A stretch of DNA of 64,000 nucleotides from Budorcas taxicolor (Eukaryota > Chordata > Mammalia > Artiodactyla > Bovidae), in NCBI RefSeq assembly GCF_023091745.1, contig NC_068915.1:34836001-34900000 (forward strand), in the 5' to 3' direction. The notes beneath the pieces were generated by a model. The model was not told the origin of the DNA. It did no database searches and worked only from the letters and a program-made list of their open reading frames with translations. The translations under genes and the position numbers were made by a program. Positions 10,376 to 20,344 of the stretch are shown here, piece by piece. The stretch's first letter is position 1, and each line of letters opens with the position of its first letter.

Positions 10376-10984
10376 TTTATTTATGTAACAAGGAACTATT
10401 TAAAAACTCTACCCCTGTTATATCATTTAGTTTAAGAAAGAAACACCAACAAAGTGAACAAATTATATTTGGAAAATTTGCTACATTGTTTTGATTTATT
10501 CTCATTTCGGAGGTGACCCTTGACATTTGGACTAGCAGGCTGGTCCATCACTGGTCTAGAAGAAGTGTTCTTTAATCTGCTTATTCCAAATTGCCTTGCT
10601 TTGATATATTGCTTATGAAGCAACTTTCTTATTAATGTAGTGGATTCTTTGAAGTTGGTGAAACATCAAAAGAAAAGGAGAACAGATGTAACAACATGAT
10701 GTTACAGAAGGAAAATCAATGTGAATTTACAGACCTAAAAGAGGTCTTTTCATATGTCTCCTTAAAAGAGACCAATAAATAGTAGCAACGGTACTTTTGC
10801 CAACACTTAAGGACACTCTAGATACTTGCTATCCAATATCCACCAACAAAAAAGAGCCAGGACTCTTTAATTACTAGGGAAATAAAACGAAGAGAAAATA
10901 CACAATAGTTTTGGATCATTCTTTTGTTGCCAGAAAACAAGATTTGTCTAAAACAAAAAATCAGGGGCAGTTTTAAAAGGCTAA
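10376..10984. other. AT-rich intron, nothing recognised
   Basis: No named repeat or coding segment is seen. The minus-strand frames at 10432-10623 and 10818-11000 have no features of real proteins. Confidence 0.5.
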
Positions 10985-11180
10985 TGAAAGTGAAAGTCAC
11001 TCAGTCATGTCTGATTCTTTGAGACGCCATGGACTATACAGTCCGTGGAATTCTCCAGGCCAGAATACTGGAGTAGGTAGCCTTTCCCTTCTCTAGGGGA
11101 TTTTCCCAACCCAGGGATCAACCCCAGATCTCCCACACTGCAGGTGGATTCTTTACCAGCTGAGCCACAAGGGAAGCCCA
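10985..11180 (-). mobile_element. Bov-tA SINE, minus strand
   Basis: It reads GAAAGTGAAAGTCACTCAGTC … GGAATTCTCCAGGCCAGAATACTG … CCCAACCCAGGGATC … TTCTTTACCAGCTGAGCC … AAGGGAAGCCC, the exact reverse order of a complete Bov-tA with its tRNA-like head at the right end. Confidence 0.93.
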
Positions 11181-11253
11181 AAGAAATGCAAATTCCTAGT
11201 ATGAACACATTTGTAACCAGTTTTAGGGTAATCCTATCAATTTGCTCTGGAAT

Positions 11254-11402
11254 CATGGTAATATCCGCAGAAGGAAATGGCAACCTGCTCCAGTATTCTT
11301 GCCTAGAAAATTCCATGGACCAAGGAGCTTAGCAGGCTAGAGTCCATGGGGTTGCAAAGAGTTGGATGAGACTGAGCCCAGCACAGCACAGCATGGTAAT
11401 AT
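11254..11402 (+). mobile_element. Bov-A SINE, plus strand, with 11-bp target duplication
   Basis: A head-less Bov-A body (GAAGGAAATGGCAACCTGCTCC … GAGTTGGATGAGACTGAG) at 11265-11391 is flanked by perfect copies of CATGGTAATAT at 11254-11264 and 11392-11402. It faces the minus-strand Bov-tA about 75 bp away. Confidence 0.92.
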
Positions 11403-12825
11403 GTACAGTTAAGTAGCTAAAACATTTAAGATAAATTGATATATTAGGCTTGGTATGTGAAAATTAAACACTGAGAAGAATTTGATGATATAAAAACTAA
11501 ACCAATGTTTAGAGGCCATGGGAAATTTAATACATATTCTTATTTATTTTTTATGTAAGATTTATGTGGTTGCTATGAGAAGAGTGATGGTTTAATTGTA
11601 AGGAAATGCTAATTTTTTACTAAATTCATAATATTAATAAATTAAATATTAAATCAAGCACAATTATTACTAAGTATTCCCTAAGCAGACGTTTAAAAAT
11701 CTGTCAACAATACTAATTACTCATGAAATCTCCCAAATGACTCTAAGCCATTAAGAGCAAACTAAATAGATATTAATGAAGTAATTCAAAAATCAATTTT
11801 CTAAACTCTAGGGATTTAACAATGAACTAAAGAGGCGTGTTTTCTTTCCTCACTGAACTTAAAGATAATGAGATTCTAATAAAGAAATATCAATCTTTTT
11901 TATAAATAAAGTATGTGCTATCATTTATAAATCAATCTCTTGTGTTTCATTACTGTGAATTAATTTTCCAGAGCCTGCTTGTTATTGAATAAAAATAAAA
12001 CTGAATGTCTAGAGCTAGTGTTGAAAAAACAAGCTCTGATCAGTCTATTAATATGTAACTATTCCATAAGGCCCATTTTATGACCTTTGGCCTTGTCTCT
12101 TCATTGCAATAAAGATAATTATGATCTTGTGAAAAATAAAGAAAACTAGGACATGCTACTACACAAGGAAGTATTGCTTATAAAAGAAATCATTCCGTCA
12201 AAGAGAATTACTAAGATACTCTCTACTTGTGGTTTTATAAACATGCTACTAATTGCATTTCTATACTGTTATATTTTAGATAAATGACTTTACAAGAACC
12301 CTTAAAATATCTAAAAGGCAAGATATGAGATGCTCTAGACTTTAATACTTGTTTATGTATATATTTAATGACACAGGAGAACTGCTCTGATCATTATTTA
12401 AATGTGAAGAGAATTTTTCAAACTAATCAATCTAGTTTACATTTTTCGATTCATCCTCCATTATGATTAGGTGATACTAGGTTATAAGTTTCATTCTCTA
12501 CTAACCTAAATACAGAAGCTTCCATAAATTGACTAACAAGAGAATATTTTATTATTGAAAATGTATGATGTAGCTATTACAGATCTTCAGTGAAACGCAC
12601 CTGTCTAAAATATATCCTGCAACTGGCTTTATTAATTACGTTGGCTGTTTTACTTGGGGAAAAAAAGATAAAGTCAAATAACTTGGTATATGCTTTCAAA
12701 TAATTTGTAATATCCCAGAAAGATAATTACATGAACAGTGAAAAATGAGAGACATAAAAGGGACAAGATACACATATAATCCAAAGCAGATGTCAGAACA
12801 GGCTGAGTATATAAAATTTCATGAG
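11403..12825. other. AT-rich intron, nothing recognised
   Basis: About 1.4 kb of AT-rich sequence, dense in stops on both strands, with no repeat that I can name and no exon-like segment. Confidence 0.5.
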
Positions 12826-12952
12826 GAGGGCATAGAAACCCACTCCTGTATTCTTGCCTGGGAAATCCCATGGACAGAGGAGCCTGGTGGGCTACTGTCC
12901 ACAGGGTCACAAAGAGTCGAACACAACTGAAGTGACTGAACACACACGCAGG
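12826..12952 (+). mobile_element. Bov-A SINE, plus strand
   Basis: GGGCATAGAAACCCACTCCTG, ATTCTTGCCTGGGAAATCCC and AAAGAGTCGAACACAACTGAAG follow the Bov-A body. The tRNA head is absent. A short ACACACACGC tail follows. Confidence 0.88.
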
Positions 12953-13019
12953 CATAAGTTTCATAAAAGCTGAGTTTTGCATATCCATATATGCAGTGGA
13001 GAAGAAAATAATATGCCAA

Positions 13020-13024
<5 letters not shown>

Positions 13025-13056
<32 letters not shown>
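13025..13056. repeat. (TA)n microsatellite
   Basis: A run of about 15 TA units flanked by GTGTA and CACAA. It is simple sequence with no attached gene. Confidence 0.92.
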
Positions 13057-13059
<3 letters not shown>

Positions 13060-13092
13060 AAATTATATAATTTCACTGTTATATTTTCACTG

Positions 13093-13110
13093 TTCACTGT
13101 TAACAGTGAA
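13093..13110. repeat. 18-bp perfect palindrome
   Basis: TTCACTGTTAACAGTGAA equals its own reverse complement. Two further copies of TTTTCACTGTT/TTTCACTGTT lie just upstream, so the site may have grown by local slippage. Confidence 0.9.
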
Positions 13111-13183
13111 GTAACTGTTTCACTAATTACTACTCCAGGGAGTTATTTGGTTTTTATTTCCTGATTGGGTAAATGAAACATTT

Positions 13184-13288
13184 GCTGTTGTTCTTTAGTT
13201 GTTAAGTAGTGTCCAACTCCTTTGCAACCCCATGGACCGTCACCCACCAGGCTTCTGTGTCCATAGAATTTCCCAGGCAAGAATATTC
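13184..13288 (-). mobile_element. Bov-A-type SINE fragment, minus strand
   Basis: GTTGTTCTTTAGTTGTTAAGTAGTGTCC, CTTTGCAACCCCATGGACC and TTTCCCAGGCAAGAATA are the reversed 3' portion of a Bov-A body. It is truncated and diverged. Confidence 0.78.
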
Positions 13289-13878
13289 ACTCACTATAAC
13301 AGAGTTACCTTTACCTCTCAACATGGTAAGCACAGAGTATTTTCAAAGACAGCTTGCTCTATGCTAGGTCCTGTTTAATCTTATGGATCTTCATATATCA
13401 AAATATAGTTTTAATAAATATTTTCAAAAATTATTCTATCAGCCCTTATTGGTGAGACTTCCCCACTATAAATTCAAAAAAATACATTTTGTAAATATGA
13501 ATGACAAGTGTATATAATTCACTAAAATGATATATTAGCATTATAAATACAAGCAAAGGATAATATTTTGTTTTGATTATTGCGTTTTTTATTTCTGTAT
13601 AAAAAGTTAGCAAACTGAGATTCTTAAAGCTATGAGTGGCTATCTCTTAGAGACCAGAGTTGCTAACTCTATTCTTTATATTAATAAAAGGTAAATTATT
13701 TTATATTATTCAGGCAATACAGTACTAAAATACTAAAGTATCACATTATAACATTTCACTTTTTAGGAAAAGTTAACATTTATATGAATTAATATCTCCA
13801 TAGATTTCATATCTATTTTAAACCAATATCTGAATTTGTACAAAATTTTAAAGTAAAGATTGAAGGTTTCCATTATCA
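13289..13878. other. AT-rich intron, nothing recognised
   Basis: No repeat or gene can be named. Frames are short and stop-rich. Confidence 0.5.
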
Positions 13879-14055
13879 AAAGAGGAGAAGGGCAAAGAAG
13901 GGAAGGGGAAGACAGAGGATAAGATAGTTGGATGGCATTACTCACTCAATGGACATGAGTTTGAGCAAACTCAGGAAGACAGTGAATGACAGGGAAGCCT
14001 GGTGTGCTGCAGTTCATGGGGTTGCAAAGAGTCAGACACAGCGACTGAACAACAA
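13879..14055 (+). mobile_element. BovB LINE extreme 3' end, plus strand
   Basis: AGGAGAAGGGCAAAG … GACAGAGGATAAGATAGTTGG … TGGACATGAGTTTGAGCAAAC … AAAGAGTCAGACACAGCGACTG is the last 180 bp or so of BovB. It ends in CAACAACAA rather than CTGAA repeats. Confidence 0.88.
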
Positions 14056-14773
14056 CAATGCAAGGGAATAAATTAAAAGTAACTTTTATTATTAAGTAGT
14101 AAAAATAGAAATACAAGTAGAAAACTAGTGAGTATAAAAATATAATTAGCAAGTGCAGTTTTTTCTTGTCATCATTTATGGCATAAAGGAAAATAAATAA
14201 TGTCTTTTGGGATTCTATTTTCATAACAAAAGAAAACGAATGTTACAGACGCCATCTCCTTGATTTTGCATTTCACTATGTGAGTTTGCATCACTTCAAT
14301 AAGGCAACAGAAATAAATCATTATCAAATATTTGTAACTCTAATGAAAGCAAGACCCACTCAATAAAATACCATGATTAAATTGTGTGTAATTGGCTTGA
14401 GATGAACATGGTAACATGGAAAAGAATGCTGTCACAATTAAAATTCTTGGAAATCTAGTATGTTTTAAATATATGTTAGAGAGAGATCATTATTTCTAGC
14501 CTTCATTCTTCTTTGTGCACTAGGAAAACGGTTAAGAAGTGTATTTCATTATCTTGTAATTGGTGTTAAGGTCAACTTTTTGCCAAGAACCATTCCAGTT
14601 CTTTAACTTTCACTTATAATACTTTCTAAACACTACCCTGAGATCACTTTCATTAAAGTAATCAATCATTTATATATATTCCTTCATCATCTAATACAGG
14701 AAAAGATGATAAAGGTATGTGCCTATAGAACAAACACTATTAATAATTTCATTTTAATTCAAAACCCAATGAT
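14056..14773. other. AT-rich intron, nothing recognised
   Basis: No supported feature. A 92-codon minus-strand frame that overlaps the BovB end is a shadow of it. Confidence 0.5.
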
Positions 14774-15185
14774 CTGGGGCTTTCCTGCTGGTTCGGTGGT
14801 TAAGACCCCACTCCCAGTGCAGAGGGCCAGGGTTCTATCCCTAGTTGGGGAACTAGATCCCACATGTTGCAATTCAGAGTTCACATGCTAAACCCTCACT
14901 TCTACTTATGTGCAGGCTCATGAAAGAATTCACAATGGACAGAAATCATATGAAATGTGAACATTGTTTGAAATAAGTTTTGTTTCCCTCTAAGAATAAG
15001 CACCTTCCTTCTGTCAGGAAGCCTGTGGTCATTTTTTGTTACTGGTAGCTCAATATAATCCCCCAATATGTTTTATATTGTATTTTATGATTAAAACTGT
15101 ATAATTATTTTGCAAAACAGTAAAAAAAAAAAAGTTTGCATGCTGCAACTAAGACCCAGCACAGCCAAATAAACAAATAAGCATT
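14774..15185 (+). mobile_element. CHR-type tRNA-derived SINE, split by a retrocopy
   Basis: GGGGCTTTCCTGCTGGTTCGGTGGTTAAGACC … GGTTCTATCCCTAGTTGGGGAACTAGATCCC is the cetartiodactyl tRNA-Glu-like CHR SINE. Its 3' part (GCATGCTGCAACTAAGACCCAGCACAGCC and an AAATAAAC tail) appears only from 15138. The two halves are separated by the zinc-finger retrocopy at 14890-15133. Confidence 0.82.
14890..15133 (+). pseudogene. Processed retrocopy of the 3' end of a C2H2 zinc-finger mRNA
   Basis: Seen: the first part reads, in one frame, TLTSTYVQAHERIHNGQKSYE, with the H-x-R-I-H linker followed by a GEKPY-like segment typical of tandem C2H2 zinc fingers. A one-base shift then gives C-E-H-C and a stop at 14974-14976. 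About 120 bases of 3' UTR-like sequence follow, with ATTAAA near 15090 and an uninterrupted A tract ending at 15133. The insert is flanked by imperfect 11-bp repeats, GTTCACATGCT (14879-14889) and GTTTGCATGCT (15134-15144). Known: L1-driven retrocopies carry exactly these marks. Inference: a 5'-truncated retrocopy inserted into the CHR SINE. The parent gene cannot be named. It encodes nothing functional. Confidence 0.75.
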
Positions 15186-16021
15186 TAAAACAAAACAAAA
15201 TTCAACAATATGAGCTCTATCTACATATCCAAATTTGCTTCCTGAAAAATTATTAATAAAACTAAACATATTTATTATTTTCTGAAAATGCCATTTGCAT
15301 TGAGTCTATTTTCATTCCCCAAATATCTAAAGAGCAAATACGAAGTAACATATTCATACTTTATTACATCACAGACTTTTTTTTTTACAACATTACTTAT
15401 AAAAGGGTCTAAAACATGCCTTTTGCTAATGATAGGAAAGATTAAAAGTCTTTCTCTTAAAAATTCCCTTTATGTGCAATACATCCTGGTTTTATGGAAT
15501 ATTTATTGTTGTTCTTCAGTCTCTCAGACATGTCCTACTCTTTGCAACCCCATGGACTGCAGCATGCCAGGCTTCATGGACCATCAATTATACACACACC
15601 TAAGCAGAGTACATTTGCCCAAAGAATAATATCAACTATTTACTGTACTTCCTGCTGGAGAAAAACATCTATGACTCAGTGCCACAACTGAGCATAGAGT
15701 TCTTGTGTTCTCAGAATTTCTAGTGTTGTATCATTATAATATATGAAAATAATATTTACCAAATAATATCTTATGATGCTATTGATATAATAATATCTCA
15801 ATTAACTGGGGATGAGATGTCTTACTGCCAAGCTATTTTGATGACAAACAATAATGTCCTTTTTGAACATTAATTTTAACTATCTGATGCTTGGGAGGAA
15901 AAATTTATTATCCAGAAAAAGAATTCATGTGTAATACTGAGGAAATTTTTAAGAACACTTAATTGCTAGCCCTACACAAGGTTTAGTTTTCTAAGAATTT
16001 CTTAGGTATATGTAAAGATGT
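15186..16021. other. AT-rich intron with a small Bov-A/BovB scrap
   Basis: Bases 15506-15577 (TGTTGTTCTTCAGTCTCTC … CCATGGACTGCAGCATGCC) are a minus-strand fragment of the 3' sequence shared by BovB and Bov-A. The rest holds nothing I recognise. Confidence 0.6.
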
Positions 16022-16194
16022 GGTAAAGATTCCGTCTCCGTGCAGAAAATGCAAGAGACACTGGCTTGATCCATGGGTCACAAAGTTTCCCTGTAGTAGG
16101 ATATGGCAACCTGTTTCAGTATTCTTATCTGTAGAATTCCATGGACAGAGGAGCCTGGAGGGGTAAGTCCATGGGATCACAAAGAGTCAGACAA
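16022..16194 (+). mobile_element. Bov-tA SINE, plus strand, diverged
   Basis: GTAAAGATTCCGTCTCCGTGC, GGCAACCTGTTTCAGTATTC and AGAGGAGCCTGGAGGGG … CAAAGAGTCAGACAAC follow Bov-tA. The very 5' head is missing and the copy is old. Confidence 0.82.
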
Positions 16195-16577
16195 CAATTA
16201 TTTTTATATACAAATGATCCTTCACTATGCTGTTTGATAATATTTTAAAAAGTCTAACCTTTCAAATTTTCCTTGATATTTTCTTTCTTCTATACAGTTG
16301 CAAGTTGAACCAAATTTATTTTATTTACACTTCCATCAAAGTTCAAATAACATTCTATTTCTTTATGAAGACTTCCTCATCTTCATGCGGTTAACATTAA
16401 TTTACTAACTTTAATTACTAACATTAATTTTTTCCCATGTGGTTTGTAATAGTTCTTCTACTTGCATCCTTAAAGTAAATATGGTGCAATTATTCCCCCT
16501 TTGCAATTCCTACAGTACTTAACACAGTCCTGAGAAAATCAATAATTTAACAAAATCAATAATTATTTACTGATAAC

Positions 16578-16829
16578 CATCAATATGTCAGGCTTCCCCA
16601 GTGGTTCAGCAGTAAAGAATCTGCCTGTAACGCAGGAGCCACAGGAGATGGGGGTTTGATGCCTGGTTCAGGAAGACCCCCTGGAGGAAGGCATGGCAGC
16701 CCACTCCAGTATTCTTGCCTGGAGAATGGTATGGACAGAGGAGCCTGGCGGGCTACAGTACATAGGTCACAAAAAGTGGGACACGACTGAAGCTACTGAG
16801 CACCCATGCCCGCACATCAATACGTCAGG
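16578..16829 (+). mobile_element. Bov-tA SINE, plus strand, with 15-bp target duplication
   Basis: A complete Bov-tA (CTTCCCCAGTGGTTCAGCAG … GGACACGACTGAAGC) is flanked by CATCAATATGTCAGG (16578-16592) and CATCAATACGTCAGG (16815-16829), which differ at one base. This fits L1- or BovB-driven integration. Confidence 0.94.
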
Positions 16830-17879
16830 CACAGGCAAGTAACAAACTGTCTCGAATTTTAAACCTGTTAAATAGAACAGTACAGCACACAAATTAGAGC
16901 ATTTTCTGACTTAATGAGAAATCCACAGTTATTTTAATACTTTTATATTTCATTTGTTCAAAGTATCACATTGGAAGTATTCTGGGAAGCAATATAATTC
17001 AACTTACAAAAGTATTTCATATTAATGTATTTTGTATTAAGGTATGAAGAAACACAACTGAATAAGCAGAAGTGATACACCACAAGGAATTGCAGAGTAC
17101 CTCTTTTTTCCCTTATAAAATGAGAGCTTTCTATTTGAAAAATTAAATTTATATTCTTTCAAGTAATAGTAGAAAGAATTATATTTTAACAACTAAAATA
17201 AAAACAGTGTTAAATGATAGTGTTAAAAACAGTGTCAAATGACAGAAAGGACAAATATTTCATCAATATTAATATATGAACATAATCAGGTTCAAAGTGC
17301 TTTATCATAAAATTTATTTAGTGCTTAAATACCTACAGTGATCTATAAAAATATATAGGCCCATTTCTTGGTCTTTGAAAAATTAGTTTAAAAAACACAA
17401 TATTGACTTGTACTCTATAATAAAACATAAAGTCACAAAATAAATATATTCATAAGTATCAAATATATGTCATTATTAATTTTATCTGAATTGCAGAAAC
17501 AAGAAAATATCACTAAGCTACAAATCAGAAAAAATATTTGCAGGTAGACGAGAGTCAAGACAGAATAGAATAGGTTTACTTCTTTGTTTTGGCGTTATTT
17601 GCCAACCTGTTTTTTTACATATATGAAGATTATCAAATGAATTTATCCCTCTGGTTAGATCAATACACAATTTAGAAAAAAATATTTTTATTTTATTTAA
17701 ATTATTTGCAAAATTAAAGACAAAATTGGAATATTTTATCTTGCCCAGCCATTCACACATCAGTTTTTACTACATAGAGCTGAAATATAAAGAAATTCTA
17801 AGTAAATGAAGTGCTTTACATCAACAGAAATCTACTGCAGTATTCAAAATCCACTGATAAAAGTCAATCAATTCAACTT
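16830..17879. other. AT-rich intron, nothing recognised
   Basis: No repeat or gene can be named. An 80-codon minus-strand frame at 17518-17760 shows no domain and is treated as chance. Confidence 0.5.
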
Positions 17880-18183
17880 AATTAATGTATGCTGCTGCTG
17901 CTGCTGCTGCTAAATCGCTTCAGTCGTGTCCGACTTTGTGCGACCTCAGAGACAGCAGCCCACCAGGCTCCCCCATCCCTGGGATTCTCCAGGCAAGAAC
18001 ACTGGAGTGGGTTGCCATTTCCTTCTCCAATGAATGAAAGTGAAAAGTGAAAGTGAAGTCACTCAGTCGTGTCCGACTGCTAGCGACTCCGTGGACTACA
18101 CCCTACCAGGCTCCTCTGTCCATGGGATTTGCCAGGCAAGAGTACTGGAGTGGGTTGCCATTGCCTTCTCCGAATTAATGTAT
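17880..18183 (-). mobile_element. Full-length BOV-A2 SINE, minus strand, with 11-bp target duplication
   Basis: Both monomers are present in reverse order, preceded by a GCT repeat tail and joined by the AAGTGAAAAGTGAAAGTGAAG linker. Perfect AATTAATGTAT repeats flank it at 17880-17890 and 18173-18183. Confidence 0.95.
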
Positions 18184-19838
18184 AAGTTAATGTAATTTAT
18201 ATTATAATGATTTGAGGTACATAGTGATAACTTATTAAAGAAAAATGTTTAGAGAAACAAATTAAATTTTAATGAAATTATAGTTGCTTTTCAATACAAT
18301 ATTACTATCAGCCTTTTTTTGTGGAAACTCCTTTTCCTTTCATTATTATGACTAGAAATTAATATTTATTTTTATGACCATTACCCCAAAATGCATTCAC
18401 TAAGTGCATTTTCCCATCTTTTACCTTCATAGCAACAATTTCATTACATTTGCGGAATAAAACAATCATTATTAATTCCATGTACACCATGATATATTCT
18501 AGGATAAAGATATCAAAAAACAAAAATAATCCTATTGATGAAATTGCATCATAATTTGTTTTTTTTTTTGTAAAAATCACACCAATATATATAATATGCA
18601 AATAAACATGAAATCAGCCTTTGTATTTTTACAAAGCTATTGTTTCCATCATCTTCCTATAAAATATATCATCGATTCTAAAAGACTCAAACTCTTTGAA
18701 TTTGTTTCATAAATTTGAGAAAAACCTTGGAGAATAAAGAAAGTAAAAGTCTTCTATATCTTAGAATGAATAACTCCAAGTTATTCAGGATGTTAAAATG
18801 AAGTCCTACTGGCAATTGCTTTCTGCCCTAATTATCATTTTCTCACTTCAGCTTCATCATATGTTTGCCCTAAGAAATATTTCTTATTGCTAACTACTTT
18901 CTGAAACATTCAGAATGCTTACCAGATCTACCAATACTTTTATTATCATTCTGAGAATATCTATCATTCATATAACCAAGCCAAATATATGTCAGTTTCT
19001 GCAGAAACTTAAACTTTCATTTCTATAAAGGTTTTAATCACACCATCTTAACTCTATCACACAAATCCTCCTCATTGTATCAAGCAAATGGCTCCTCTTT
19101 GATACACTACTTTCTCCCCTTTCCCTATATTCAAATTTTTCTGTCTTTTATACTACCATTAATTATGTGGGAAAGCATTTCAATTGCTGATACCCAAGAG
19201 ACTTGGCAAGTTCCTTGGAGTGTGCTTCACAAGATTATCTGACTTAAAGGAAAGATTCCTTTTGTTTCATATCCCCTGATCTTCATATTTCTCATAAAAA
19301 CTTTCTCATTAACCTTTATATAACAGACCCTCATGTAGTTATGTTATAGCCATGTACTAGATTTTGACCTTAAAGCCATCCTATACAAACCTCCAAAACT
19401 ATCTCCCTCTCTGGTAACACAGATTTCTGGTAACCTAGAAATCCATACATTAGGATGACAAGAATACAAAATGAAGAGAATCTTTGAATCATAACATGAA
19501 GGAAAGCTGCCCTGGAGAGTTTCCAGATGCTCTCTGTGAGTAAGAAATACATCTGTGTTGTATTTAAGCCATTAAGATTTTTCATGGTTTATTTCTTAGT
19601 ACCTCATAGCCCAGTATATACAAATTAATACATTCTAATTCTTCTACTCATTTCATATGCTCCTTATCTTACAATTTTAAGTTCTGTAATTTTCTAATAA
19701 TTTTTCCTCTATAATGGACTTTAAACAGTCTTGCTTTCCTGTATTTTACCAGGTCTCTATTACTTTATGTTATTGGCAATATTGAGTATCGTACTGGCAA
19801 AATACTCTGTGTACTGCTTCCTTAAGTATTATATACTG
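18184..19838. other. AT-rich intron, nothing recognised
   Basis: About 1.6 kb. Minus-strand frames at 18359-18601 and 19370-19585 have no domain features. Old repeats decayed beyond recognition are likely. Confidence 0.45.
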
Positions 19839-20068
19839 TATTTTCCTGGTAGCTCAGATAGTAAAGAATCTGCCTAAAATACAAAAGACAGCCTACAGTG
19901 TAGGAGACCGGGGTGAATCCCTGGGTCAGAAAGATCCCTGAGAAAGAAAAGGCAAGCCACTCCTGTATTCTTGCCTGGGAAATCTCATGAACAGAGGAGC
20001 TTGGTAGGCTATAGTTCATGGAGTCGAAAGATTTGGACATAACTTAGTGACTAAACCACCACCAGCAG
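19839..20068 (+). mobile_element. Bov-tA SINE, plus strand
   Basis: TTTTCCTGGTAGCTCAGATAG, TAAAGAATCTGCCT, GGTGAATCCCTGGGTCAG and ATTCTTGCCTGGGAAATCTC follow Bov-tA. About 20 bases appear duplicated around 19880-19900 (GACAGCCTACAGTGTAGGAGA). Confidence 0.88.
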
Positions 20069-20125
20069 CAGTTAAAATCGTGCTTCCTGGGTATACTGTG
20101 TTTTAAATTATTAAAGCAACTTTTT

Positions 20126-20344
20126 CTGTCTGTGTGTATGTGTGTGTGTGTTCAGCTGCTTATTCATGTTCAACTCTTTGCAGCCCTATGGAGTATAGAA
20201 CTCCAGGCTCCTCCATCCACGGAATTTTCCAGGAAAGAGTACGGGAAGTGGGTGGCCATTTCCAACTCCAGGGGATCTTTGCAACCCACAGGTCAAAACT
20301 GGTCTCTTGCATCTCCTGCTAATAGCAGGAGGACTTGTTACCAC
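20126..20344 (-). mobile_element. Bov-tA-type SINE, minus strand
   Basis: After a short GT-rich tract it reads GTTCAGCTGCTTATTCATG, CCACGGAATTTTCCAGG and CAACCCACAGGTC, the reverse of a Bov-tA, and reaches the edge of the BovB at about 20345. It forms an inverted pair with the SINE at 19839-20068. Confidence 0.78.
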
